NCBI GenBank assembly: GCA_029582265.1
Contig: JAQQFT010000023.1
Coordinates: 1,575,071 to 1,639,070 of the forward strand
DNA from: Zoroaster sp. YZ-2022
Lineage: Eukaryota > Echinodermata > Asteroidea > Forcipulatida > Zoroasteridae
Direction of reading: 5' to 3'
Length of the DNA: 64,000 nt
Position numbers and translations under genes: made by a program. The notes beneath the pieces were generated by a model, which saw only the letters and a list, made by a program, of their open reading frames with translations, searched no databases and had not been told where the DNA came from. Each line of letters opens with the position of its first letter. Position 1 is the first letter of the stretch. Below, piece by piece: positions 13,401 to 28,780 of this stretch.

Positions 13401-16400
13401 AAAAAAACATTTCTATGGTTGGGAATAACTTTAAAGTTTTCAAGGAGGCCGATAATTTTATATCTAAATTAAAGCTTAGGGTCTCCCCTTTCAGAAAAAC
13501 ACCATACTTTTGAATTTGGATAATTATTTCGTACCTTAAACGGCCTCCATGGACACTTAACCATCTGTAAAATACGGTCAACTTGCATGCGGTTTCACCG
13601 CAAACAATACAGCACTATACAGTGTTACAAAAAAACATTTCTATGGTTGGGAATAACTTTTAAAGTTTTCAAGGGAGGCCGATAATTTTATATCTAAATT
13701 AAAGCTTAGGTTCTCCCCTTTCAGAAAAACACCATACTTTTGAATTTGGATAATTATTTCGTACCTTAAACGGCCTCCATGGACACTTAACCATCTGTAA
13801 AATACGGTCAACTTGCATGCGGTTTCACCGCAAACAATACAGCACTATACAGTGTTACAAAAAAAACATTTCTAGGGTTGGGAATAACTTTTAAAGTTTT
13901 CAAGGGAGGCCGATAATTTTATATCTAAATTAAAGCTTAGGTTCTCCCCTTTCAGAAAAACACCATACTTTTGAATTTGGATAATTATTTCGTACCTTAA
14001 ACGGCCTCCATGGACACTTAACCATCTGTAAAATACGGTCAACTTGCATGCGGTTTCACCGCAAACAATACAGCACTATACAGTCTTACGAAAAAACATT
14101 TCTAGGGTTGGGAATAACTTTTAAAGTTTTCAAGGGAGGCCGATAATTTTATATCTAAATTAAAGCTTAGGTTCTCCCCTTTCAGAAAAAACACCATACT
14201 TTTGAATTTGGATAATTATTTCGTACCTTAAACGGCCTCCATGGACACTTAGCCCTCTGTAAAATACGGTCAACTTGCATGCGGTTTCACCGCAAACAAT
14301 ACAGCACTATACAGTCTTACGAAAAAAAAACATTTCTAGGTTTGGGAATAACTTTTAAAGTTTTCAAGGGAGGCCGATAATTTTATATCTAAATTAAAGC
14401 TTAGGTTCTCCCCTTTCAGACAAACACCATACTTTTGAATTTGGATAATTATTTCGTACCTTAAACGGCCTCCATGGACACTTATCCATCTGTAAAATAC
14501 GGTCAACTTGCATGCGGTTTCACCGCAAACAATACAGCACTATACAGTGTTAGAAAAAACATTTCTAGGGTTGGGAATAACTTTTAAAGTTTTCAAGGAG
14601 GCCGATAATTTTATATCTAAATTAAAGCTTAGGTTCTCTCCTTTCAGAAAAACACCATACTTTTGAATTTGGATAATTATTTCGTACCTTAAACGGCCTC
14701 CATGGACACTTAACCCTCTGTAAAATACGGTCAACTTGCATGCGGTTTCACCGCAAACAATACAGCACTATACAGTCTTACGAAAAAACATTTCTAGGGT
14801 TGGGAATAACTTTTAAAGTTTTCAAGGGAGGCCGATAATTTTATATCTAAATTAAAGCTTAGGTTCTCCCCTTTCAGAAAAACACCATACTTTTGAATTT
14901 GGATAATTATTTCGTACCTTAAACGGCCTCCATGGACACTTAGCCCTCTGTAAAATACGGTCAACTTGCATGCGGTTTCACCGCAAACAATACAGCACTA
15001 TACAGTCTTACGAAAAAACATTTCTAGGGTTGGGAATAACTTTTAAAGTTTTCAAGGGAGGCCGATAATTTTATATCTAAATTAAAGCTTAGGTTCTCCG
15101 CTTTCAGAAAAACACCATACTTTTGAATTTGGATAATTATTTCGTACCTTAAACGGCCTCCATGGACACTTAACCATCTGTAAAATACGGTCAACTTGCA
15201 TGCGGTTTCACCGCAAACAATACAGCACTATACAGTGTTACAAAAAAAACATTTCTAGGGTTGGGAATAACTTTTAAAGTTTTCAAGGGAGGCCGATAAT
15301 TTTATATCTAAATTAAAGCTTAGGTTCTCCCCTTTCAGAAAAACACCATACTTTTGAATTTGGATAATTATTTCGTACCTTAAACGGCCTCCATGGACAC
15401 TTAGCCATCTGTAAAATACGGTCAACTTGCATGCGGTTTCACCGCAAACAATACAGCACTATACAGTCTTACGAAAAACAACTTTTCTAGGGTTGGGAAT
15501 AACTTTTAAAGTTTTCAAGGGAGGCCGATAATTTTATATCTAAATTAAAGCTTAGGTTCTCCCCTTTCAGAAAAACACCATACTTTTGAATTTGGATAAT
15601 TATTTCGTACCTTAAACGGCCTCCATGGACACTTAGCCATCTGTAAAATACGGTCAACTTGCATGCGGTTTCACCGCAAACAATACAGCACTATACAGTG
15701 TTACAAAAAAACATTTCTAGGGTTGGGAATAACTTTTAAAGTTTTCAAGAGAGGCCGATAATTTTATACCTAAATTAAAGCTTAGGTTCTCGCCTTTCAG
15801 AAAAAACACCATACTTTTGAATTTGGATAATTATTTCGTACCTTAAACGGCCTCCATGGACACTTAGCCCTCTGTAAAATACGGTCAACTTGCATGCGGT
15901 TTCACCGCAAACAATACAGCACTATACAGTGTTACAAAAAACATTTCTAGGGTTGGGAATAACTTTTAAAGTTTTCAAGCGAGGCCGATAATTTTATATC
16001 TAAATTAAAGCTTAGGTTCTCCCCTTTCAGAAAAACACCATACTTTTGAATTTGGATAATTATTTCGTACCTTAAACGGCCTCCATGGACACTTAGCCAT
16101 CTGTAAAATACGGTCAACTTGCATGCGGTTTCACCGCAAACAATACAGCACTATACAGTGTTACAAAAAACATTTCTAGGGTTGGGAATAACTTTTAAAG
16201 TTTTCAAGGGAGGCCGATAATTTTATATCTAAATTAAAGCTTAGGTTCTCTCCTTTCAGAAAAACACCATACTTTTGAATTTGGATAATTATTTCGTACC
16301 TTAAACGGCCTCCATGGACACTTAACCATCTGTAAAATACGGTCAACTTGCATGCGGTTTCACCGCAAACAATACAGCACTATACAGTCTTACGAAAAAA

Positions 16401-19400
16401 CATTTCTAGGGTTGGGAATAACTTTTAAAGTTTTCAAGGAGGCCGATAATTTTATATCTAAATTAAAGCTTAGGTTCTCCCCTTTCAGAAAAACACCATA
16501 CTTTTGAATTTGGATAATTATTTCGTACCTTAAACGGCCTCCATGGACACTTAGCCCTCTGTAAAATACGGTCAACTTGCATGCGGTTTCACCGCAAACA
16601 ATACAGCACTATACAGTGTTACAAAAAACATTTCTAGGGTTGGGAATAACTTTTAAAGTTTTCAAGGGAGGCCGATAATTTTATATCTAAATTAAAGCTT
16701 AGGTTCTCCCCTTCAGAAAAACACCATACTTTTGAATTTGGATAATTATTTCGTACCTTAAACGGCCTCCATGGACACTTAGCCCTCTGTAAAATACGGT
16801 CAACTTGCATGCGGTTTCACCGCAAACAATACAGCACTATACAGTGTTACAAAAAAACATTTCTAGGGTTGGGAATAACTTTTAAAGTTTTCAAGGGAGG
16901 CCGATAATTTTATATCTAAATTAAAGCTTAGGTTCTCCCTTTCAGGAAAACACCATACTTTTGAATTTGGATAATTATTTCGTACCTTAAACGGCCTCCA
17001 TGGACACTTAGCCATCTGTAAAATACGGTCAACTTGCATGCGGTTTCACCGCAAACAATACAGCACTATACAGTGTTACAAAAAAACATTTCTAGGGTTG
17101 GGAATAACTTTTAAAGTTTTCAAGGGAGGCCGATAATTTTATATCTAAATTAAAGCTTAGGTTCTCCCCTGCAGAAAACACCATACTTTTGAATTTGGAT
17201 AATTATTTCGTACCTTAAACGGCCTCCATGGACACTTAGCCATCTGTAAAATACGGTCAACTTGCATGCGGTTTCACCGCAAACAATACAGCACTATACA
17301 GTCTTACGAAAACAACATTTCTAGGGTTGGGAATAACTTTTAAAGTTTTCAAGGGAGGCCGATAATTTTATATCTAAATTAAAGCTTAGGTTCTCCCCTT
17401 TCAGAAAAACACCATACTTTTGAATTTGGATAATTATTTCGTACCTTAAACGGCCTCCATGGACACTTAGCCCTCTGTAAAATACGGTCAACTTGCATGC
17501 GGTTTCACCGCAAACAATACAGCACTATACAGTGTTACAAAAAACATTTCTAGGGTTGGGAATAACTTTTAAAGTTTTCAAGGAAGGCCGATAATTTTAT
17601 ATCTAAATTAAAGCTTAGGTTCTCCCCTTTCAGAAAAACACCATACTTTTGAATTTGGATAATTATTTCGTACCTTAAAGGGCCTCCATGGACACTTAGC
17701 CCTCTGTAAAATACGGTCAACTTGCATGCGGTTTCACCGCAAACAATACAGCACTATACAGTGTTAAAAAAAACACATTTCTATGGTTGGGAATAACTTT
17801 TAAAGTTTTCAAGGAAGACCGATAATTTTATATCTAAATTAAAGCTTAGGTTCTGCCCTTTAATAAAAACACCATACTTTGAATTTGGATAATTATTTCG
17901 TACCTTAAACGGCCTCCATGGACACTTAGCCCTCTGTAAAATACGGTCAACTTGCATGCGGTTTCACCGCAAACAATACAGCACTATACAGTGTTACAAA
18001 AAAACATTTCTAGGGTTGGGAATAACTTTTAAAGTTTTCAAGGAGGCCGATAATGTTATATCTAAATTAAAGCTTAGGTTCCCCCTTTCAGAAAAACACC
18101 ATACTTTTGAATTTGGATAATTATTTCGTACCTTAAACGGCCTCCATGGACACTTAGCCCTCTGTAAAATACGGTCAACTTGCATGCGGTTTCACCGCAA
18201 ACAATACAGCACTATACAGTGTTGAACAAAAAACATTTCTAGGATTGGGAATAACTTTTAAAGTTTTCAAGGGAGGCCGATAATTGTATATCTAAATTAA
18301 AGCTTAGGTTCTCCCCTTTCAGAAAACACCATACTTTTGAATTTGGATAATTATTTCGTACCTTAAACGGCCTCCATGGACACTTAGCCCTCTGTAAAAT
18401 ACGGTCAACTTGCATGCGGTTTCACCGCAAACAATACAGCACTATACAGTGTTACAAAAAAACATTTCTAGGGTTGGGAATAACTTTTAAAGTTTTCAAG
18501 GAGGCCGATAATTTTATATCTAAATTAAAGCTTAGGTTCTCCCCTTTCAGAAAACACCATACTTTTGAATTTGGATAATTATTTCGTACCTTAAACGGCC
18601 TCCATGGACACTTAGCCATCTGTAAAATACGGTCAACTTGCATGCGGTTTCACCGCAAACAATACAGCACTATACAGTGTTACAAAAAAACATTTCTAGG
18701 GTTGGGAATAACTTTTAAAGTTTTCAAGGGAGGCCGATAATTTTATATCTAAATTAAAGCTTAGGTTCTCCGCTTTCAGAAAAACACCATACTTTTGAAT
18801 TTGGATAATTATTTCGTACCTTAAACGGCCTCCATGGACACTTAGCCCTCTGTAAAATACGGTCAACTTGCATGCGGTTTCACCGCAAACAATACAGCAC
18901 TATACAGTGTTACAAAAAAACATTTCTAGGGTTGGGAATAACTTTTAAAGTTTTCAAGGGAGGCCGATAATTTTATATCTAAATTAAAGCTTAGGTTCTC
19001 CCTTTCATAAAACACCATACTTTTGAATTTGGATAATTATTTCGTACCTTAAACGGCCTCCATGGACACTTAGCCATCTGTAAAATACGGTCAACTTGCA
19101 TGCGGTTTCACCGCAAACAATACAGCACTATACAGTGTTACAAAAAAAACATTTCTATGGTTGGGAATAACTTTTAAAGTTTTCAAGGGAGGCCGATAAT
19201 TTTATGTCTAAATTAAAGCTTATGTTCTCCGCTTTCAGAAAAACACCATACTTTTGAATTTGGATAATTATTTCGTACCTTAAACGGCCTCCATGGACAC
19301 TTAGCCCTCTGTAAAATACGGTCAACTTGCATGCGGTTTCACCGCAAACAATACAGCACTATACAGTGTTACAAAAAAACATTTCTAGGGTTGGGAATAA

Positions 19401-22400
19401 CTTTTAAAGTTTTCAAGGGAGGCCGATAATGTTATATCTAAATTAAAGCTTAGGTTCTCCCCTTTCAGAAAAACACCATACTTTTGAATTTGGATAATTA
19501 TTTCGTACCTTAAACGGCCTCCATGGACACTTAGCCCTCTGTAAAATACGGTCAACTTGTATGCGGTTTCACCGCAAACAATACAGCACTATACAGTGTT
19601 GCAAAAAAAACATTTCTAGGGTTGGTAATAACTTTTAAAGTTTTCAAGGGAGGCCGATAATTTTATATCTAAATTAAAGCTTAGGTTCTCCCCTTTCATA
19701 AAAACACCATACTTTTGAATTTGGATAATTATTTCGTACCTTAAACGGCCTCCATGGACACTTAGCCATCTGTAAAATACGGTCAACTTGCATGCGGTTT
19801 CACCGCAAACAATACAGCACTATACAGTCTTACGAAAAAACTTTTCTAGGGTTGGGAATAACTTTTAAAGTTTTCAAAGGAGGCCGATAATTTTATATCT
19901 AAATTAAAGCTTAGGTTCTCCCCTTTCAGAAAAACACCATACTTTTGAATTTGGATAATTATTTCGTACCTTAAACGGCCTCCATGGACACTTAGCCCTC
20001 TGTAAAATACGGTCAACTTGCATGCGGTTTCACCGCAAACAATACAGCACTATACAGTGTTACAAAAAAAAACATTTCTAGGGTTGGTAATAACTTTTAA
20101 AGTTTTCAAGGGAGGCCGATAATTTTATATCTAAATTAAAGCTTAGGTTCTCGCCTTTCGTAAAAACACCATACTTTTGAATTTGGATAATTATTTCGCT
20201 ACCTTAAACGGCCTCCATGGACACTTAGCCCTCTGTAAAATACGGTCAACTTGCATGCGGTTTCACCGCAAACAATACAGCACTATACAGTGTTACGAAA
20301 AAACATGTCTAGGGTTGGGACTAACTTTTAAAGTTTTCAAGGGAGGCCGATAATTTTATATCTAAATTATATCGTAGGTTCTCATTTCAGAAAAACACCA
20401 TACTTTTGAATTTGGATAATTATTTCGTACCTTAAACGGCCTCCATGGACACTTAGCCATCTGTAAAATACGGTCAACTTGCATGCGGTTTCACCGCAAA
20501 CAATACAGCACTATACAGTGTTACGAAAAAAACATTTCTAGGGTTGGGAATAACTTTAAAGTTTTCAAGGAGGCCGATAATTTTATATCTAAATTAAAGC
20601 TTAGGTTCTCCCTTTCAGAAAACACCATACTTTTGAATTTGGATAATTATTTCGTACCTTAAACGGCCTCCATGGACACTTAGCCCTCTGTAAAATACGG
20701 TCAACTTGCATGCGGTTTCACCGCAAACAATACAGCACTATACAGTGTTACAAAAAACATTTCTAGGGTTGGGAATAACTTTTAAAGTTTCCAAGTGAGG
20801 CCGATAATTTTATATCTAAATTAAAGCTTTTTTTCTCCCCTTTCAGAAAAACACCATACTTTTGAATTTGGATAATTATTTCGTACCTTAAACGGCCTCC
20901 ATGGACACTTAGCCCTCTGTAAAATACGGTCAACTTGCATGCGGTTTCACCGCAAACAATACAGCACTATACAGTGTTACAAAAAAAACATTTCTAGGGT
21001 TGGTAATAACTTTTAAAGTTTTCAAGGGAGGCCGATAATTTTATATCTAAATTAAAGCTTAGGTTCTCCCCTTTCATAAAAACACCATACTTTTGAATTT
21101 GGATAATTATTTCGTACCTTAAACGGCCTCCATGGACACTTAGCCCTCTGTAAAATACGGTCAACTTGCATGCGGTTTCACCGCAAACAATACAGCACTA
21201 TACAGTGTTACAAAAAAAACATTTCTAGGGTTGGGAATAACTTTTAAAGTTTTCAAGGGAGGCCGATAATTTTATATCTAAATTAAAGCTTAGGTTCTCC
21301 CCTTTCAGAAAAACACCATACTTTTGAATTTGGATAATTATTTCGTACCTTAAACGGCCTCCATGGACACTTAGCCCTCTGTAAAATACGGTCAACTTGC
21401 ATGCGGTTTCACCGCAAACAATACAGCACTATACAGTGTTACAAAAAAACATTTCTAGGGTTGGGAATAACTTTTAAAGTTTTCAAGAGAGGCCGATAAT
21501 TTTATATCTATATTAAATCGTAGGTTCTCGCCTTTCAGAAAAACACCATACTTTTGAATTTGGATAATTATTTCGTACCTTAAACGGCCTCCATGGACAC
21601 TTAGCCATCTGTAAAATACGGTCAACTTGCATGCGGTTTCACCGCAAACAATACAGCACTATACAGTGTTACAAAAACTCCTTTCTAGGGTTGGGAATAA
21701 CTTTTAAAGTTTTCAAGGGAGGCCGATAATTTTATATCTAAATTAAAGCTGAGGTTCTCCCTTTCAGAAAAAACACCATACTTTTTAATTTGGATAATTA
21801 TTTCGTACCTTAAACGGCCTCCATGGACACTTAGCCCTCTGTAAATACGGTCAACTTGCATGCGGTTTCACCGCAAACAATACAGCACTATACAGTGTTA
21901 CAAAAAACATTTCTAGGGTTGGGAATAACTTTTAAAGTTTTCAAGGGAGGCCGATAATTTTATATCTAAATTAAAGCTTAGGTTCTCCCCTTTCAGAAAA
22001 ACACCATACTTTTGAATTTGGATAATTATTTCGTACCTTAAACGGCCTCCATGGACACTTAGCCCTCTGTAAATACGGTCAACTTGCATGCGGTTTCACC
22101 GCAAACAATACAGCACTATACAGTTTTACAAACAAAAACATTTCTATGTTTGGGAATAACTTTTAAAGTTTTCAAGGGAGGCCGATAATTTTATATCTAA
22201 ATTAAAGCTTAGGTTCTCCCCTTTCAGAAAAAACACCATACTTTTGAATTTGGATAATTATTTCGTACCTTAAACGGCCTCCATGGACACTTAGCCCTTT
22301 GTAAAATACGGTCAACTTGCATGCGGTTTCACCGCAAACAATACAGCACTATACAGTGTTACAAAAAACATTTCTAGGGTTGGGAATAACTTTAAAGTTT

Positions 22401-24395
22401 TCAAGGGATTCCGATAATTTTATATCTAAATTAAAGCTTAGGTTCTCCTTTCAGAAAAACACCATACTTTTGAATTTGGATAATTATTTCGTACCTTAAA
22501 CGGCCTCCATGGACACTTAACCATCTGTAAAATACGGTCAACTTGCATGCGGTTTCACCGCAAACAATACAGCACTATACAGTGTACGAAAAAAAACATT
22601 TCTAGGGTTGGGAATAACTTTTAAAGTTTTCAAGGGAGGCCGATAATTTTATATCTAAATTAAAGCTTAGGTTCTCCCCTTTCAGAAAAACACCATACTT
22701 TTGAATTTGGATAATTATTTCGTACCTTAAACGGCCTCCATGGACACTTAGCCCTCTGTAAAATAGCGGTTTCACCGCAAACAATACAGCACTATACAGT
22801 GTTACAAAAACACATTTCTAGGGTTGGGAATAACTTTTAAAGTTTTCAAGGGAGGCCGATAATTTTATATCTAAATTAAAGCTTAGGTTCTCCCTTTCAG
22901 AAAAACACCATACTTTTGAATTTGGATAATTATTTCGTACCTTAAACGGCCTCCATGGACACTTAGCCCTCTGTAAAATACGGTCAACTTGCATGCGGTT
23001 TCACCGCAAACAATACAGCACTATACAGTGTTACAAAAAAAAACATTTCTAGGGTTGGTAATAACTTTTAAAGTTTTCAAGGGAGGCCGATAATTGTATA
23101 TCTAAATTAAAGCTTAGGTTCTCGCCTTTCGTAAAAACACCATACTTTTGAATGTGGATAATTATTTCGTACCTTAAACGGCCTCCATGGACACTTAACC
23201 ATCTGTAAAATACGGTCAACTTGCATGCGGTTTCACCGCAAACAATACAGCACTATACAGTGTTACAAAAAAACATTTCTAGGCTTGGGAATAACTTTTA
23301 AAGTTTTCAAGGGAGGCCGATAATTTTATATCTAAATTAAAGCTTAGGTTCTCCCCTTTCAGAAAAACACCATACTTTTGAATTTGGATAATTATTTCGT
23401 ACCTTAAACGGCCTCCATGGACACTTAGCCCTCTGTAAAATACGGTCAACTTGCATGCGGTTTCACCGCAAACAATACAGCACTATACAGTGTTACAAAA
23501 AACATTTCTAGGGTTGGGAATAACTTTTAAAGTTTTCAAGAGAGGCCGATAATGTTATATCTAAATTAAAGCTTAGGTTCCCCCTTTCAGAAAAACACCA
23601 TACTTTTGAATTTGGATAATTATTTCGTACCTTAAACGGCCTCCATGGACACTTAGCCATCTGTAAAATACGGTCAACTTGCATGCGGTTTCACCGCAAA
23701 CAATACAGCACTATACAGTGTTACAAAAAACATTTCTATGGTTGGGAATAACTTTTAAAGTTTTCAAGCGAGGCCGATAATTATATATCTAAATTAAAGC
23801 TTAGGTTCTCGCCTTCGTAAAAACACCATACTTTTGAATTTGGATAATTATTTCGTACCTTAAACGGCCTCCATGGACACTTAGCCCTCTGTAAAATACG
23901 GTCAACTTGCATGCGGTTTCACCGCAAACAATACAGCACTATACAGTGTTACAAAAAACATTTCTAGGGTTGGGAATAACTTTTAAAGTTTTCAAGGCAG
24001 GCGAATAATTTTATATCTAAATTAAAGCTTAGGTTCTCCCCTTTCATAAAAAACACCATACTTTTGAATTTGGATAATTATTTCGTACCTTAAACGGCCT
24101 CCATGGACACTTAGCCCTCTGTAAAATACGGTCAACTTGCATGCGGTTTCACCGCAAACAATACAGCACTATACAGTGTTACAAAAAACATTTCTAGGGT
24201 TGGGAATAACTTTTAAAGTTTTCAAGGGAGGCCGATAATTTTATATCTAAATTAAAGCTTTGGTTCTCGCCTTTCGTAAAAACACCATACATTTGAATTT
24301 GGATAATTATTTCGTACCTTAAACGGCCTCCATGGACACTTAACCATCTGTAAAATACGGTCAACTTGTATGCGGTTTCACCGCAAACAATACAG

Positions 24396-24407
24396 CACTG
24401 TACAGTG
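24396..24407. repeat. Perfect 12-bp palindrome CACTGTACAGTG in a variant monomer (copy 1)
   Basis: An A-to-G change turns the usual CACTATACAGTG into a perfect palindrome. The monomer also carries CTTGTATGCGG in place of CTTGCATGCGG. The preceding monomer carries CTTTCGTAAAAACACC and CATACATTTG, so the palindrome is part of a linked two-monomer haplotype. Confidence 0.9.
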
Positions 24408-27400
24408 TTACAAAAAAAACATTTCTATGGTTGGGAATAACTTTTAAAGTTTTCAAGGGAGGCCGATAATTTTATATCTAAATTAAAGCTTAGGTTCTCC
24501 CCTTTCAGAAAAACACCATACTTTTGAATTTGGATAATTATTTCGTACCTTAAACGGCCTCCATGGACACTTAGCCCTCTGTAAAATACGGTCAACTTGC
24601 ATGCGGTTTCACCGCAAACAATACAGCACTATACAGTGTTACAAAAAACATGTCTAGGGTTGGGAATAACTTTTAAAGTTTTCAAGGAAGGCCGATAATT
24701 TTATATCTAAATTAAAGCTTAGGTTCTCCTTTCGTAAAAACACCATACTTTTGAATTTGGATAATTATTTCGTACCTTAAACGGCCTCCATGGACACTTA
24801 GCCATCTGTAAAATACGGTCAACTTGCATGCGGTTTCACCGCAAACAATACAGCACTATACAGTGTTACAAAAAAACATTTCTAGGGTTGGGAATAACTT
24901 TTAAGTTTTCAAGGGAGGCCGATACTTTTATATCTAAATTAAAGCTTAGGTTCTCGCCTTTCGTAAAAACACCATACTTTTGAATTTGGATAATTATTTC
25001 GTACCTTAAACGGCCTCCATGGACACTTAGCCATCTGTAAAATACGGTCAACTTGCATGCGGTTTCACCGCAAACAATACAGCACTATACAGTGTTACAA
25101 AAAAAACATTTCTAGGGTTGGGAATAACTTTTAAAGTTTTCAAGGGAGGCCGATAATTTTATATCTAAATTAAAGCTTAGGTTCTCCCCTTTCAGAAAAA
25201 CACCATACTTTTGAATTTGGATAATTATTTCGTACCTTAAACGGCCTCCATGGACACTAGCCCTCTGTAAAATACGGTCAACTTGCATGCGGTTTCACCG
25301 CAAACAATACAGCACTATACAGTGTTACAAAAACATTTCTAGTGGTGGTAATAACTTTTAAAGTTTTCAAGGAGGCCGATAATTTTATATCTAAATTAAA
25401 GCTTAGGTTCTCCTTTCAGAAAAACACCATACTTTTGAATTTGGATAATTATTTCGTACCTTAAACGGCCTCCATGGACACTTAGCCCTCTGTAAAATAC
25501 GGTCAACTTGCATGCGGTTTCACCGCAAACAATACAGCACTATACAGTGTTACAAAAAACATTTCTAGGGTTGGGAATAACTTTTAAAGTTTTCAAGGGA
25601 GGCCGATAATTTTATATCTAAATTAAAGCTTAGGTACTCCCCTTTCAGAAAAACACCATACTTTTGAATTTGGATAATTATTTCGTACCTTAAACGGCCT
25701 CCATGGACACTTAGCCCTCTGTAAAATACGGTCAACTTGCATGCGGTTTCACCGCAAACAATACAGCACTATACAGTGTTACAAAAACAATTCTAGGGAT
25801 GGGAATAACTATAATATTTTTAAAGGGAGGCCCATAAGATAATATCTAAATTAAAGCTTAGGTTCTCCCTTTCATAAAAACACCATACTTTTGAATTTGG
25901 ATAATTATTTCGTACCTTAAACGGCCTCCATGGACACTTAGCCCTCTGTAAAATACGGTCAACTTGCATGCGGTTTCACCGCAAACAATACAGCACTATA
26001 CAGTGTTACAAAAAACATTTCTAGGGTTGGGAATAAATTTAAAGTTTTCAAGGCAGGCCGATAATTTTATATCTAAATTAAAGCTTAGGTTCTCCCTTTC
26101 AGAAAACACCATACTTTTGAATTTGGATAATTATTTCGTACCTTAAACGGCCTCCATGGACACTTAGCCCTCTGTAAAATACGGTCAACTTGCATGCGGT
26201 TTCACCGCAAACAATACAGCACTATACAGTGTTACAAAAAAACATTTCTAGGGTTGGGAATAACTTTTAAAGTTTTCAAGGGAGGCCGATAATTTTATAT
26301 CTAAATTAAAGCTTAGGTTCTTCCTTTCGTAAAAAACACCATACATTTGAATTTGGATAATTATTTCGTACCTTAAACGGCCTCCATGGACACTTAACCA
26401 TCTGTAAAATACGGTCAACTTGCATGCGGTTTCACCGCAAACAATACAGCACTATACAGTGTTACAAAAAAACACATTTCTAGGGTTGGGAATAACTTTT
26501 AAAGTTTTCAAGGGAGGCCGATAATTTTATATCTAAATTAAAGCTGAGGTTCTCCCCTTTCAGAAAAACACCATACTTTTGAATTTGGATAATTATTTCG
26601 TACCTTAAACGGCCTCCATGGACACTTAGCCCTCTGTAAAATACGGTCAACTTGCATGCGGTTTCACCGCAAACAATACAGCACTATACAGTGTTACAAA
26701 AAAACATTTCTAGGGTTGGGAATAACTTTAAAGTTTTCAAGGAGGCCGATAATTTTATATCTAAATTAAAGCTCCGGGTCTCTCCTTTCGTAAAAACACC
26801 ATACATTTGAATTTGGATAATTATTTCGTACCTTAAACGGCCTCCATGGACACTTAACCATCTGTAAAATACGGTCAACTTGCATGCGGTTTCACCGCAA
26901 ACAATACAGCACTATACAGTGTTACAAAAAACATTTCTAGGGTTGGTAATAACTTTTAAAGTTTTCAAGGGAGGCCGATAATTTTATATCTAAATTAAAG
27001 CTTAGGTTCTCACCTTTCAGAAAAACACCATACTTTTGAATTTGGATAATTATTTCGTACCTTAAACGGCCTCCATGGACACTTAGCCCTCTGTAAAATA
27101 CGGTCAACTTGCATGCGGTTTCACCGCAAACAATACAGCACTATACAGTGTTACAAAAAAACATTTCTAGGGTTGGGAATAACTTTTAAAGTTTTCAAGG
27201 GAGGCCGATAATTTTATATCTAAATTAAAGCTTAGGTTCTCCACTTTCAGAAAACACCATACTTTTGAATTTGGATAATTATTTCGTACCTTAAACGGCC
27301 TCCATGGACACTTAGCCCTCTGTAAAATACGGTCAACTTGCATGCGGTTTCACCGCAAACAATACAGCACTATACAGTGTTACAAAAAACATTTCTAGGG

Positions 27401-28780
27401 TTGGGAATAACTTTTAAAGTTTTCAACGGAGGCCGATAATTTTATATCTAATTTAAAGCTTAGGTTCTCCCCTTTCAGAAAAACACCATACTTTTGAATT
27501 TGGATAATTAATTCGTACCTTAAACGGCCTCCATGGACACTTATGCCTCTGTAAAATACGGTCAACTTGCATGCGGTTTCACCGCAAACAATACAGCACT
27601 TATACAGTGTTACAAAAAAACATTTCTAGGGTTGGGAATAACTTTTAAAGTTTTCAAGGGAGGCCGATAATTTTATATCTAAATTAAAGCTTAGGTTCTC
27701 CCCTTTCAGAAAAACACAATACTTTTGAATTTGGATAATTATTTCGTACCTTAAACGGCCTCCATGGACACTTAGCCCTCTGTAAAATACGGTCAACTTG
27801 CATGCGGTTTCACCGCAAACAATACAGCACTATACAGTGTTACAAAAAACATTTCTAGGGTTGGTAATAACTTTTAAAGTTTTCAAGGAGGCCGATAATT
27901 TTATATCTAAATTAAAGCTTAGGTTCTCCTTTCAGAAAAACACCATACTACTTTTGAATTTGGATAATTATTTCGTACCTTAAACGGCCTCCATGGACAC
28001 TTAGCCCTCTGTAAAATACGGTCAACTTGCATGCGGTTTCACCGCAAACAATACAGCACTATACAGTGTTACAAAAAACATTTCTAGGGTTGGGAATAAC
28101 TTTTAAAAGTTTTCAAGGAGGCCGATAATTTTATATCTAAATTAAAGCTTAGGTTCTCCCTTTCAGAAAAACACCATACTTTTGAATTTGGATAATTATT
28201 TCGTACCTTAAACGGCCTCCATGGACACTTAGCCCTCTGTAAAATACGGTCAACTTGCATGCGGTTTCACCGCAAACAATACAGCACTATACAGTGTTAC
28301 AAAAAACATTTCTAGGGTTGGGAATAACTTTTAAAGTTTTCAAGGGAGGCCGATAATTTTATATCTAAATTAAAGCTTAGGTTCTCCCCTTTCATAAAAA
28401 CCCAATACTTTTGAATTTGGATAATTATTTCGTACCTTAAACGGCCTCCATGAACACTTAGCCATCTGTAAAATACGGTCAACTTGCATGCGGTTTCACC
28501 GCAAACAATACAGCACTATACAGTCTTACGAAAACAACATTTCTAGGGTTGGGAATAACTTTTAAAGTTTTCAAGGGAGGCCGATAATTTTATATCTAAA
28601 TTAAAGCTTAGGTTCTCCCCTTTCAGAAAAACACAATACTTTTGAATTTGGATAATTATTTCGTACCTTAAACGGCCTCCATGGACACTTAACCATCTGT
28701 AAAATACGGTCAACTTGCATGCGGTTTCACCGCAAACAATACAGCACTATACAGTGTTACAAAAAAACATTTCTAGGGTT

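Larger units (their letters stand above)
1..13579 (+). repeat. Left array, GGGG-dominant subfamily block
   Basis: Most monomers here read GCATGGGG before TTTCACCGC, usually with CTTAACCATCTG just upstream of the unit start and often CTATGGTTGGG. GCATGCGG copies are present but scattered (for example near 1398, 1628, 2324, 3928, 4158, 8994 and 9907). They become frequent from about 9.9 kb, often next to CTTAGCCCTCTG or CTTAGCCATCTG. The last GGGG copy of the block is near 13358. The boundary is therefore a gradient over about 3.5 kb, not a sharp junction. Confidence 0.85.
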
